Part shown: in pieces, positions 39,215 to 47,860 of the stretch
Layout of the letters: each line of letters opens with the position of its first letter
Numbering within the stretch: the stretch's first letter is position 1
DNA from: Roseobacter sp. SK209-2-6
Lineage (GTDB): Bacteria > Pseudomonadota > Alphaproteobacteria > Rhodobacterales > Rhodobacteraceae
NCBI RefSeq assembly: GCF_000169455.1
Contig: NZ_AAYC01000010.1
Span: 140,434-204,433, forward strand
Length of the DNA: 64,000 bases
Direction of reading: 5' to 3'
Translations under genes and position numbers: made by a program
The notes under the pieces: generated by a model
The model's database searches: none
What the model was told of the DNA's origin: nothing
What the model saw: only the letters and a program-made list of their open reading frames with translations

Positions 39215-42200
39215 TTATTCAAGCTCGATCAGCAGGTCCTTGGCGTCGATCTGTCCGCCCGCCTGCACATGCACGTCTTTCACCGTTGCGCTGCGTTCTG
39301 CGTGCAGGCCTGTTTCCATCTTCATGGCTTCGATGGTCAGGAGCATATCGCCTTCGTGCACTTCCTGGCCTACCTGCACTGCGACAGAGGCGACAACGCC
39401 CGGCATTGGCGCGCCGATGTGGTTCGGGTTGCCCGCTTCGGCCTTGGCGCGCTGCTCGGTGGTGGCTTTGACCAGGCGGTTGGGGACGCGGATCACACGC
39501 GGCTGACCGTTGAGTTCAAAGAAGACCTTGACCTCACCCTTTTCGTCGGTCTCACCAAGTGCCTGCAGACGGATCTCCAGGGTCTTGCCCGGATCGATCT
39601 CGGCGGTGATCTCTTCACCCGGTTCCATACCGTAGAAGAAGGTCTTGGTTGGCAGGGCCCGCACTGGACCATACTGACGGTGACGGCCCATGTAGTCGAG
39701 GAAGACCTTGGGATACATCATGTAACCGTTCAGATCCTCATCATCCACCGCCTTGCCTTCCAGCATCTGGCTCAGCTCGGCGCGGGTCTCTTCCAGATCC
39801 ACCGGCTCCAGATGGGCGCCGGGGCGCTCCAGGTTGGGGGCATCGCCCTTCAGCACCTTGGAGACGATACTCTCAGGGAAGCCACCGGGAGGCTGGCCCA
39901 GGTTGCCGCGCATCATGTCGACGACGCTATCGGGGAAGGAGACTTCGGTCGCGGGATCCTCGACCTCGGTGCGAGAGAGGTTCTGGCTGACCATCATCAA
40001 TGCCATGTCGCCCACCACTTTGGAGGAGGGGGTCACTTTGACGATGTCACCAAACATCTGGTTCACATCGGCATAGGTCTGGGCGACCTCATGCCAGCGC
40101 TCTTCCAGACCCAGGGAGCGCGCCTGCGCTTTGAGGTTGGTGAACTGGCCACCGGGCATCTCGTGCAGGTAAACCTCAGAGGCCGGGGCGGCGAGGCCGC
40201 TTTCAAAGGCGGCATATTGCATCCGCACCTGTTCCCAGTAGTCTGAGATTTCGCGCACTTTAGTGATGTCGATGCCGGTGTCGCGGTCGGTGTTGCGCAG
40301 ACCTTCGATGATCGAACCCAAGCAGGGCTGAGACGTCCCGCCCGAGAAGGCATCCATGGCCGCATCCACAGCATCAACACCCGCATCCGCTGCCGCCAGA
40401 ATGGTGGCACCGGCAATGCCAGAGGTGTCATGAGTGTGGAAGTGGATTGGCAGGCCGACTTCTTCCTTCAGGGTCTTGATCAGCTGACGTGCCGCGGCAG
40501 GTTTCAACAGGCCCGCCATGTCCTTGAGGCCCAGAATATGGGCGCCGGCGGCTTCCATCTCCTTGGCCATACCAACATAGTACTTCAGGTCGTACTTGGC
40601 GCGGTCGGGATCCAGGATGTCACCGGTGTAGCAGACAGTACCTTCGCAGATCTTGCCGCTTTCAACTACGGCATCCATGGCGACACGCATGTTCTCAACC
40701 CAGTTGAGGCTGTCAAAGACGCGGAAGACATCAACACCTGTCTCTGCCGCCTGGCGCACGAATTCCTGCACCACATTGTCTGGATAGTTGGTGTAGCCAA
40801 CGCCATTGGAGGCACGCAGCAGCATCTGCGTCATTAGGTTCGGCATGGCCTCGCGCAGGTCGCGCAGGCGTTGCCAGGGGCATTCCTGCAGGAAGCGATA
40901 GGCCACATCAAATGTCGCACCGCCCCAGCACTCAACCGAGAACAGCTGGCTGAGGTTCTGCGCATAGGCAGGCGCTACCTTGATCATATCGATGGAGCGC
41001 ATACGGGTCGCCAGCAGGGACTGGTGACCATCGCGCATGGTGGTATCGGTGAGGAGCAGCTGACGCTGTGCCTTCATCCAGTCAGCAACAGCCTGGGCCC
41101 CCTTCTGCTCTAGCAGATTGCGGGTGCCATAGGGGGTGCTGGCGGGTTCCACCTGAGGTGCGCGCGGCGCTTTCAGATCCGCAGCAGGGGCTGCGCGGCC
41201 CTCTGTCTCTGGATGGCCATTGACGGTGATGTCGGCAATATAGGTCAGGACCTTGGTGCCGCGGTCGCGCCGTTTGGCAAATTGGAACAGCTCCGGCGTC
41301 TCATCAATGAATTTGGTGGTATATTCATTGTTGAGGAAGGTCGGATGCTTCAGCAGGTTTTCGACAAAGGCGATATTGGTGCTGACACCGCGCACCCGGA
41401 ATTCGCGCAGGGCGCGGTCCATGCGGGCAATTGCCTTTTCCGGGGTCTGAGCCGAAGCCGTGACCTTGGTCAGGAGAGAGTCATAGTAGCGGGTGATTAC
41501 GCCGCCCGCATAGGCGGTGCCGCCGTCCAGACGGATGCCCATGCCAGTGGCCGAACGATAAGCGGTGATGCGGCCATAGTCGGGGATGAAGTTGTTCAGC
41601 GGATCTTCGGTCGTGACGCGAGTTTGCAGCGCGTGACCAGTGAGCTGAATGTCACTCTGGGCGGCCTTGCCTGTCGCCTCGGCGATGGTCTTGCCCTCGG
41701 CGATCAGGATCTGCGCCTGAACGATGTCGATGCCGGTAACTTCCTCGGTGACGGTGTGTTCCACCTGTACCCGTGGGTTCACCTCGATGAAATAGAACTT
41801 GCCATCGTTCATATCCATCAGGAATTCGACGGTGCCGGCGCATTCATAATTCACATGCTGGCAGATCTTGCGACCCAGATCGCAAATCTCGGCGCGCTGC
41901 TCTTCGGACAGATAGGGCGCAGGGGCGCGTTCAACCACTTTCTGGTTGCGGCGCTGCACTGAGCAGTCGCGCTCAAAGAGGTGGTAGATCTCACCGTGTT
42001 TGTCACCGAGGATCTGCACCTCAACGTGACGGGCACGGGTGATCATCTTTTCCAGATAGCCTTCGCCATTGCCAAAGGCTGCTTCGGCCTCGCGGCGGCC
42101 TTCCAGAACCTTTTCTTCCAACTCACTCTCGCCCTGGATCGGGCGCATGCCGCGACCACCGCCGCCCCAGGAGGCTTTCAGCATCAGGGGATAGCCAATC

Positions 42201-42658
42201 TCGGCTGCTTCCTTGCGGATCGCGTCCATGTCGTCGCCGAGCACTTCTGTCGCAGGGATGACAGGCACGCCGGCAGCAATGGCAACTTTGCGGGCCGAAG
42301 CCTTGTCGCCCAGGGCGCGCATGGTCTCGGCCTTGGGGCCGATGAAGGTGATGCCGTTGCGCGCACAGGCATCCACAAAATCGGGGTTCTCCGACAGCAG
42401 GCCATAGCCGGGGTGAATGGCATCGGCACCGCTCTCTTTGGCGACGCGAATGATCTCATCGATCGACAGATAGGCGGCCACAGGGCCCATGCCTTCACCG
42501 ATGCGATAGGCTTCATCCGCCTTAAAGCGATGCAGCCCCAGTTTATCCTCTTCGGCATAAACCGCGACAGTGCGCTTGCCCATCTCATTCGCGGCCCGCA
42601 TCACGCGAATGGCAATCTCGCCCCTGTTCGCTATCAGGATCTTTTTGAAGTCAGTCAT
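39215..42658 (-). CDS. pyc: Pyruvate carboxylase
   Basis: ATP-dependent anaplerotic enzyme forming oxaloacetate from pyruvate; 1,147 residues, the normal single-chain length. Domains in order: biotin carboxylase 1-450 (KILIANRGEIAIRVMRAA at the start, ATP-grasp with GGGGRGM, EVNPRVQVEHTVTE), carboxyltransferase about 530-800 (DTTMRDGHQSLLATRMR with the metal site, HFHTHDTSG), allosteric linker, and biotinyl domain with Lys1113 in EAMKME. In marine roseobacters Pyc supplies much of the oxaloacetate. Monocistronic, terminated at 39192. Confidence 0.98.
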   Translation of the reverse strand: MTDFKKILIANRGEIAIRVMRAANEMGKRTVAVYAEEDKLGLHRFKADEAYRIGEGMGPVAAYLSIDEIIRVAKESGADAIHPGYGLLSENPDFVDACARNGITFIGPKAETMRALGDKASARKVAIAAGVPVIPATEVLGDDMDAIRKEAAEIGYPLMLKASWGGGGRGMRPIQGESELEEKVLEGRREAEAAFGNGEGYLEKMITRARHVEVQILGDKHGEIYHLFERDCSVQRRNQKVVERAPAPYLSEEQRAEICDLGRKICQHVNYECAGTVEFLMDMNDGKFYFIEVNPRVQVEHTVTEEVTGIDIVQAQILIAEGKTIAEATGKAAQSDIQLTGHALQTRVTTEDPLNNFIPDYGRITAYRSATGMGIRLDGGTAYAGGVITRYYDSLLTKVTASAQTPEKAIARMDRALREFRVRGVSTNIAFVENLLKHPTFLNNEYTTKFIDETPELFQFAKRRDRGTKVLTYIADITVNGHPETEGRAAPAADLKAPRAPQVEPASTPYGTRNLLEQKGAQAVADWMKAQRQLLLTDTTMRDGHQSLLATRMRSIDMIKVAPAYAQNLSQLFSVECWGGATFDVAYRFLQECPWQRLRDLREAMPNLMTQMLLRASNGVGYTNYPDNVVQEFVRQAAETGVDVFRVFDSLNWVENMRVAMDAVVESGKICEGTVCYTGDILDPDRAKYDLKYYVGMAKEMEAAGAHILGLKDMAGLLKPAAARQLIKTLKEEVGLPIHFHTHDTSGIAGATILAAADAGVDAVDAAMDAFSGGTSQPCLGSIIEGLRNTDRDTGIDITKVREISDYWEQVRMQYAAFESGLAAPASEVYLHEMPGGQFTNLKAQARSLGLEERWHEVAQTYADVNQMFGDIVKVTPSSKVVGDMALMMVSQNLSRTEVEDPATEVSFPDSVVDMMRGNLGQPPGGFPESIVSKVLKGDAPNLERPGAHLEPVDLEETRAELSQMLEGKAVDDEDLNGYMMYPKVFLDYMGRHRQYGPVRALPTKTFFYGMEPGEEITAEIDPGKTLEIRLQALGETDEKGEVKVFFELNGQPRVIRVPNRLVKATTEQRAKAEAGNPNHIGAPMPGVVASVAVQVGQEVHEGDMLLTIEAMKMETGLHAERSATVKDVHVQAGGQIDAKDLLIELE

Positions 42659-42975
42659 CTTGGCTCCCCCGGGGTGGTGCTTGGTTGGCGAAGTGTTAGG
42701 TGCATATTAGGCGATGGTATACCCCCAGTTCTGGGTATCTGCGGCATGATTGCGCTCTCATGCGTCCAATTTCCGTCAGTTTTGCTGCACCTGCGACATA
42801 ATGGCGTGCATTTTTCGCGAAGAATTGTTCTCATTCTGCACAAAAATTAGGCAAAGCCTTTTTTGATCGAATCTTAGGTCACCGGCTTTGACATATTCAA
42901 AGGAAGGCGAGAAGTGACGGCGGGGAACATCCGAACCGGGAAATTTGAAAAGTCAGGCCTTTTTCATTTGTATCA
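42659..42975. other. Gene-free interval upstream of pyc
   Basis: 317 bases without a supported gene; carries the pyc promoter region. An ATACCC (42719-42724) / GGGTAT (42733-42738) inverted repeat near the pyc start may be a regulatory site. The plus-strand frame from 42914 overlaps lldD and is not convincing. Confidence 0.35.
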
Positions 42976-44172
42976 TCATGTTAAGGAATTGGCCGCAGGC
43001 TGTAACGAAAGAGTGCGCATTTCAACTTTGCGTATCTCTGTCGGTTTGATGAGGCCTAGCTGTCCCATGTTCGCCTCCAGATCCTTGCGCAGGATGTCGC
43101 AGAGATGGGTCAGCCCCTGATCCCCTAATGCTGCGAGTGCAAAGTGTGGCGCGCGGCCTAGCATCACAAAATCCGCACCCAGCGCCAAAGCACGTAAAAT
43201 ATCCAGACCTGTTTCCGCGCCGCTGTCAAAGATCAACGGCAACGCGCAGGCTTTGCGAATGGCAGGCAGCATCTCGATTGATGCGGGGCTGGCGTCGAAT
43301 TGCCGCCCGGCATGGTTGGAGACCCAGAGGGCGTCGACGCCAAGCTCTTGCAGCCTGGAGGCATCTTCCGGGCGCATGACGCCTTTGATGACCAGCTTGC
43401 CCTGCCAGTTTTCTCGCAGCCATTTGACGTAATTCCAATTAGGGGAGGTTCGCAGCAAATACCCTATATGTGCAGTCGAAGAACGCGCATTGTTTGGTCC
43501 AGAGACATATTTATCAAGAGTGCGCATATGGGGCATGCCGCCCTCAGCCCGGTGATGCCAGGCCATACCCAGGGCCCAGGCGGGGCGCCGCATGACCTGT
43601 GCCAGCAGGCGTGGCGTCAGGCGCGGTGGTTGTGTCAGACCGGAACGGGTCTGACGCTCCCGGCGGGAAGCAACCGGAACATCGACTGTCAGGATCAAGG
43701 TGCCAAAACCCGCATCGCGCGCGCGCTCCAGCATGTCCCGGCGTATCCCCTCATCTTTAGGGGGATAAAGCTGGAACCAGGCATTCTCTCCGAGATGCGG
43801 GGCCAGATCCTCAGGGGACTGGCTGGCCACGGTTGAGAGGCAGTAAGGGATCTGTTCCTGGGCGGCGCATTTGGCCAACCGGGCCTCTGCGTTTGGCCAG
43901 ACTAGCCCGGACATTCCGATTGGGGCAAACCCAAAGGGCAAGGCGCAAGGCTTGCCCAGCAAGTCTACTGACAAATCACATTCTTGCGGCCCGTGCAGAA
44001 TGGAGGGAAGGAACCCAATTGACGCGAGAACGGCTCGATTTCGCCCTTTGGTCGCCTCACTGCCAGTGCCGCTGTCCAGGTATTCCCAGACAAAGGGGGG
44101 CAGGCGCCTGCGCGCCTGCTTGCGTAAATCAGAGAGAGCTGGAAAACGCTGATGTAGGTCCATGCCCGACAT
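42976..44172 (-). CDS. lldD: FMN-dependent alpha-hydroxy-acid dehydrogenase (L-lactate dehydrogenase type)
   Basis: 398 residues, (S)-alpha-hydroxy-acid oxidase family: oxidises L-lactate or a related acid and feeds the respiratory chain or O2. Family features: WEYLDSGTGSEAT near the start with the substrate Tyr, PIGMSGLVWPNAEARLAKCAA, YPPKDEGIRRDMLERARDAGF, and KGVMRPEDASRLQELGVDALWVSNHAGRQFD with the catalytic His. In most relatives the last motif reads SNHGGR; here the first Gly is Ala. Start at 44172 (MSGMDLHQRF); 44163 or 44199 are possible. Confidence 0.85.
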   Translation of the reverse strand: MSGMDLHQRFPALSDLRKQARRRLPPFVWEYLDSGTGSEATKGRNRAVLASIGFLPSILHGPQECDLSVDLLGKPCALPFGFAPIGMSGLVWPNAEARLAKCAAQEQIPYCLSTVASQSPEDLAPHLGENAWFQLYPPKDEGIRRDMLERARDAGFGTLILTVDVPVASRRERQTRSGLTQPPRLTPRLLAQVMRRPAWALGMAWHHRAEGGMPHMRTLDKYVSGPNNARSSTAHIGYLLRTSPNWNYVKWLRENWQGKLVIKGVMRPEDASRLQELGVDALWVSNHAGRQFDASPASIEMLPAIRKACALPLIFDSGAETGLDILRALALGADFVMLGRAPHFALAALGDQGLTHLCDILRKDLEANMGQLGLIKPTEIRKVEMRTLSLQPAANSLT

Positions 44173-44286
44173 TGATAAGTCGCCATCCGGGAATGGCAAG
44201 CTGATTGCAGCTGCATCGTCAAACCAGTGCAGCCGCGTTTGCCCTGGTTATCCTTACCCGTTCCAAATTCCGGGTCAGCAAGTGGA

Positions 44287-46083
44287 TTATTCAGCTGCGA
44301 AACCATGATCGGGTTTTGGGGGGCCAAAAAACTCGGCATCAGACGAGGGGTTGCGTGCTTCAGGACTGCTGCCTGAAGCAATGCAGATTTGATTTCGCCC
44401 TTTTGCCTTCGCTTCATAAAGCGCCTCATCCGCTGACCGCAGCAATTCTTGCGGCATCGCGCCATTTGCCGGGTAATGCGCGACCCCAAGCGAGATGGTA
44501 ATCCGTGGCAAGGATTTATCGCCATAGCGGACCACGATGGCCTCGATGGACTGTCGCAACAATTCCGCCTTGGTCATGACGTCTTCACGAGAGAGCCCGG
44601 GCAGGATCAATGTGAACTCCTCACCCCCAGGGCGGCAGGCAATCTGATCACCTTCGCAGGTTTGCTCCATGACGGATCCGACCGCGCGAAGCACCATATC
44701 CCCGGCGTCATGACCATGGTTGTCGTTGAACTTCTTAAAGTGGTCCACATCGACCGCCACCAAGCTGAGTGTTTTGCCAGAGTGTTGGCTGCTGTTTATG
44801 AACTTGCGCAGGGAATCGTTCATATGGCGGCGGTTGAACAGACCGGTCAAAGGATCGCGGACCGACTGGTCCTGCAGTTGGTCACGCATGCGCACATTGG
44901 CAATCGCCATGGAGATTTGTTCGGCACACATCTGTGCCAGTTTCCGGCATGCGCCAAATTCATCAAATGCGGTTTGTCTTGCGCGCAGATGCATCAGGCC
45001 TACTGTCTCGCCATGGGCAAGGATCGGGAAACAATAATAGGGTCGACCGTCGTGGGGCTCAGCATGTTCGCAGACAAAGGCGATCTCAGCTGAGCCAAAC
45101 TCGTAGGTGCGCCCACGGCGCAAGCCCCAGCATTCTTCTGAGTGAATATGGTCCTTATGTGAACCACCGTTCCAGCTGGAACAGCCGTCCAGCACGTCAC
45201 GAGAATTCGAATAGACATAAATACTGCCCTCTGAACTGGGCAGGATATGCGTCATAAAACGAGCGACCATATCAAAAAGCTCATCTAGAGAACGGCTGGA
45301 CTGCAGCCATTCATTGAGCTCCCCCAAGAGCTGGACCTCGCGGGCCAGCCGGAGTTGCTCATTCATAATTTCGCGCTCGCTCTCGTTGCGGTCGTGCACT
45401 TGCTTGAGGCGCAGACGATTGGATTTGAACACCATAAAGACAGCAAAGGAGAGTGCTATCATAGAGATGCCAGTCAGTACCGACAGAGACATGCGAGCGC
45501 GCTGGATAAAGGTGGCACGGCGCTCGGTGATGTCAGTGTAAAACTCGATTGCACCATCGAAATGGGCATTGTGCATAAGGGGCACATAGACAACTGCGAC
45601 TTCACGCGTTTCATCAGAATTCAGATCCGCAACATGTAGCGCCATGCCATCAATCTCATTCTTCAGGCGGCGTTCATGTTTGTAGTAGACATCCCCTTTG
45701 CCGACCACGGCATCAAACAGACTGCGGGTTTCAAAATCACCAATTTCGTCGGTCCGCGTGGACCAGAAAATCATCCCGTCTGGCGTATAGAGGCGAAACC
45801 GATAGATGTCTGAAGCTTCGGGTAGCAGGGATAGAAACCGTGCATCAGATGGGGTAACCGAACCCTCATTAAAGGTGGTCTCTGGATCCTCCAGTTGCAG
45901 AACCACGCGACGACGCCAAAGCTCCGCTTCTTGCCGGATATCTGCTTCGAGCATGCGGTCAACCACGGGGGCGGGGACCGCGAGTATCGCCCAAACGCTG
46001 CCGACGCCCATCGCACCAAAAAGTAGAAGCAATGCGAGGCTGCGTAGCTGTTGTGCAAGGTTCTGCTTAAATTTTTCGGTCAT
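44287..46083 (-). CDS. Membrane-anchored GAF-GGDEF diguanylate cyclase
   Basis: 598 residues: membrane helix about 15-37, a periplasmic sensing domain 40-190, second helix about 200-222, a coiled-coil, a GAF domain about 245-400 (with EECWGLRRGRTYEF and PYYCFPILAHGETVGLMHL), and a GGDEF domain 415-575 with the active-site loop PGGEEF near residue 485. It should make cyclic di-GMP in response to an envelope or GAF ligand signal. An inhibitory RxxD site is not obvious. Single gene; a palindrome sits just upstream (46096-46112). Confidence 0.9.
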   Translation of the reverse strand: MTEKFKQNLAQQLRSLALLLLFGAMGVGSVWAILAVPAPVVDRMLEADIRQEAELWRRRVVLQLEDPETTFNEGSVTPSDARFLSLLPEASDIYRFRLYTPDGMIFWSTRTDEIGDFETRSLFDAVVGKGDVYYKHERRLKNEIDGMALHVADLNSDETREVAVVYVPLMHNAHFDGAIEFYTDITERRATFIQRARMSLSVLTGISMIALSFAVFMVFKSNRLRLKQVHDRNESEREIMNEQLRLAREVQLLGELNEWLQSSRSLDELFDMVARFMTHILPSSEGSIYVYSNSRDVLDGCSSWNGGSHKDHIHSEECWGLRRGRTYEFGSAEIAFVCEHAEPHDGRPYYCFPILAHGETVGLMHLRARQTAFDEFGACRKLAQMCAEQISMAIANVRMRDQLQDQSVRDPLTGLFNRRHMNDSLRKFINSSQHSGKTLSLVAVDVDHFKKFNDNHGHDAGDMVLRAVGSVMEQTCEGDQIACRPGGEEFTLILPGLSREDVMTKAELLRQSIEAIVVRYGDKSLPRITISLGVAHYPANGAMPQELLRSADEALYEAKAKGRNQICIASGSSPEARNPSSDAEFFGPPKPDHGFAAE

Positions 46084-46095
46084 TGCGTTTCCACC

Positions 46096-46112
46096 ATAGG
46101 GAGAATCCCTAT
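46096..46112. promoter_or_regulatory. Palindrome at the start of the diguanylate cyclase gene
   Basis: ATAGGG (46096-46101) / CCCTAT (46107-46112) with a 5-base centre, 12 bases ahead of the ATG at 46083. It overlaps the ribosome site (AGGG-like) so could act as an operator or RNA hairpin. Confidence 0.4.
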
Positions 46113-46409
46113 TGAACAGAGACAGCCTTTCTATCAGGTTACGGAGTGATAAAAGTACCAGAAAAGTGACTAAGGGTCGCGAGGTTTACCTAGATAAGTT
46201 GAATCCAACTCTCGCCAAAATGTAGCTTGCCCCCGTGGCTGCGAGGTAACTTGACTGCAAATTGCTGAAGAAAATGTAACTATGTGCAAGAGGGAGAAAA
46301 GCCCTGCAGCGCGAGGCAGGAGCAATCCGGAAGCTAGGCTCTGGACCCATTGATTTGGTTGCGGTCTCCGCGCGATCTTGATTCAAGCTCCCAAGCTTTA
46401 GGGGGCGTG

Positions 46410-46805
46410 ATGAGCAATCTTTTCTGGCTGACTGACGAGCAGATGGCGCGGCTCCGGCCATACTTTCCGAAGAGCCATGGCAAGCCACGCGTCGATGATA
46501 GGCGTGTTCTGAGTGGCATTATCTTCATCAATCGCAATGGCTTGCGTTGGAGCGATGCACCAAGGGAATATGGTCCGCCCAAGACACTCTACAATCGCTG
46601 GAAACGGTGGAGCGACATGGGCGTGTTTGCTCGGATCATGGAAGGGTTGGCGGCGGAAGCCGCTGATCACAAGACCATCATGATTGATGCCACTTACCTC
46701 AAGGCTCACCGCACGGCTTCCAGCCTGCGGTTAAAAAGGGGGGCGTGGCAGGCTGATTGGCCGAACAAAGGGGGGGATGAACACCAAGCTGCATGCGGTC
46801 ACTGA
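46410..46805 (+). CDS. IS427-group transposase, first frame (OrfA)
   Basis: DUF4096-type N-terminal part: LFWLTDEQMARLRPYFPKSHGKPRVDDRRVLSGIIFINRNGLRWSDAP, and the first catalytic Asp in IMIDATYLKAHR. After LRLK at about 46733 the sequence leaves the family consensus because the frame changes; the remaining codons (GAWQADWPNKGGDEH) are not family-like. A run AAAAAGGGGGG (46733-46743) is the probable frameshift site. Confidence 0.85.
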   Translation: MSNLFWLTDEQMARLRPYFPKSHGKPRVDDRRVLSGIIFINRNGLRWSDAPREYGPPKTLYNRWKRWSDMGVFARIMEGLAAEAADHKTIMIDATYLKAHRTASSLRLKRGAWQADWPNKGGDEHQAACGH

Positions 46806-47166
46806 CACCAACGGTCGTCCGATCCGCTTCTTTATGACGGCCGGTCAAATCAGCGACTACACCGGAGCCAGGGCTTTGGTCAGCAGCCTGCCATCAGCCG
46901 ATTGGCTGTTGGGAAACCGCGGTTATGACGCGGACTGGTTCCGCGAAGCCCTTGTAGATAAGGGGATCAAGCCCTGCATTCTAGGGCGGAAGTCACGCGA
47001 CAAAACCATCCGATATGACAAGCGGCGCTACAAACGACGCAACCGGATCGAGATCATGTTCGGACGCCTGAAGGACTGGCGTCGTGTCGCCACCCGCTAT
47101 GACAGATGCCCAAAGGTGTTCCTGTCAGCCATAGCACTTGCAGCCACGGTCTTGTTCTGGCTGTAA
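46777..47166 (+). CDS. IS427-group transposase, second frame (OrfB)
   Basis: 129 residues: MNTKLHAVTDTNGRPIRFF, the second catalytic Asp in LLGNRGYDADWFR and Glu in RNRIEIMFGRLKDWRRVATRYDR. The frame is open back to about 46733, where codons match the family (GRLIGRTKGG), so a fused product by frameshifting at the A5G6 run would restore a full transposase. Ends 17 bases before the right end of the element. Confidence 0.88.
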   Translation: MNTKLHAVTDTNGRPIRFFMTAGQISDYTGARALVSSLPSADWLLGNRGYDADWFREALVDKGIKPCILGRKSRDKTIRYDKRRYKRRNRIEIMFGRLKDWRRVATRYDRCPKVFLSAIALAATVLFWL

Positions 47167-47338
47167 ATCAATGAGTCTGGAACCTAGGGGCTCAACTGCT
47201 CATGACCTCCAGCTATCATGCTGGATTCACACGATGAATATTCTCAGGCGATTTGCGCAACAAAGCCCAACCAAGCCAGTTTCGCAAGTTCTAGCTTTTT
47301 GAGTTTCCGTAGCTTTCTTGTGGTCGCCGATGTAGGGG

Positions 47339-47557
47339 CTATGGCGCTGGCAAGAGTATGTCGCGGTTTCCTCGCCTTCTCCAAGGTTCCGGAGCCCGTT
47401 CATATATCTCGCGGCGTTCCATCCATGCCTTTGTGGTTGATTGGCGTGGAAATTGGTGTGGCAGCTGAAAAATTGGTTGCCTCTTGCGTTTTAAAATTTT
47501 TTGCGCCTTATAGGCGATGCGTCCGTCGGATAACTTGCGCTCTGCAACCGTTCCCAT
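47339..47557 (-). pseudogene. N-terminal remnant of a phage-type tyrosine integrase
   Basis: The product start MGTVAERKLSDGRIAYKAQ and WMERREI resembles the arm-binding N-terminus of site-specific integrases (a family pattern like GTI-ERK--DG--AY-AQI). After that the family-like sequence continues in another frame (LEKARKPRHTLASAI), showing a frameshift, and the gene then runs into the IS427 element. No catalytic domain remains in the window. Confidence 0.5.
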
Positions 47558-47731
47558 GATGCGCCTGTTGCTGGGTGTGCCGAGAAAAAGTTGGTATGCA
47601 GCGAAGGCGTAACTTCAAACGAGAGGGGGTGTAGATGCTCGCATATCGGCGGTGAAAACCCGAAATCGCACCCGGAATTGAGTGCGAAATTGGGTGGCGT
47701 ATTTGAAATTTAAGAGTTAAACGCTCTTTCT

Positions 47732-47784
47732 GTGGCTGATTTGTAACCGGATTGCGGGCCACGTTAAATATCCCGCTAAAGAGG
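47732..47784 (+). promoter_or_regulatory. SAM-II riboswitch upstream of metZ
   Basis: Matches the SAM-II H-type pseudoknot: P1 GTGGC (47732-47736) / GCCAC (47758-47762), conserved TGATTTGTAACCGGATTGC, P2 GCGGG (47754-47758) / CCCGC (47772-47776), GTTAAATA and the 3' CTAAAGAGG. SAM binding should hide GAGG (47781-47784). Downstream gene is a methionine-synthesis enzyme, as expected. Confidence 0.92.
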
Positions 47785-47798
47785 TCAGGATGTGAAGG

Positions 47799-47831
47799 AC
47801 CCCCTTTCGCTTGGCCGAATGGGGGTTTTTT
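47799..47831 (+). terminator. Intrinsic terminator in the metZ leader
   Basis: ACCCCC (47799-47804) / GGGGGT (47821-47826), loop of 16, then T-run. It lies between the SAM-II aptamer and metZ and may couple aptamer state to read-through. Confidence 0.75.
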
Positions 47832-47860
47832 GTTGCGCGAATAGCGCAGGAGGACACAAG

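Larger units (their letters stand above)
46338..47183 (+). mobile_element. IS5-family insertion sequence (IS427 group)
   Basis: 846 bases. Inverted repeats GCTCTGGACCCATTGATTT (left, from 46338) and GTTCCAGACTCATTGATTT (right, read inward from 47183), 15 of 19 matching. CTAG flanks both sides (46334-46337 and 47184-47187), a clean target duplication. Two overlapping transposase frames inside. Confidence 0.92.

Noticed and set aside
39209..40246. 345-codon plus-strand open frame antisense to pyc
   Set aside because: It is a codon-phase shadow of the highly conserved pyruvate carboxylase gene; no ribosome site, and its composition is that of reverse-complemented coding DNA.
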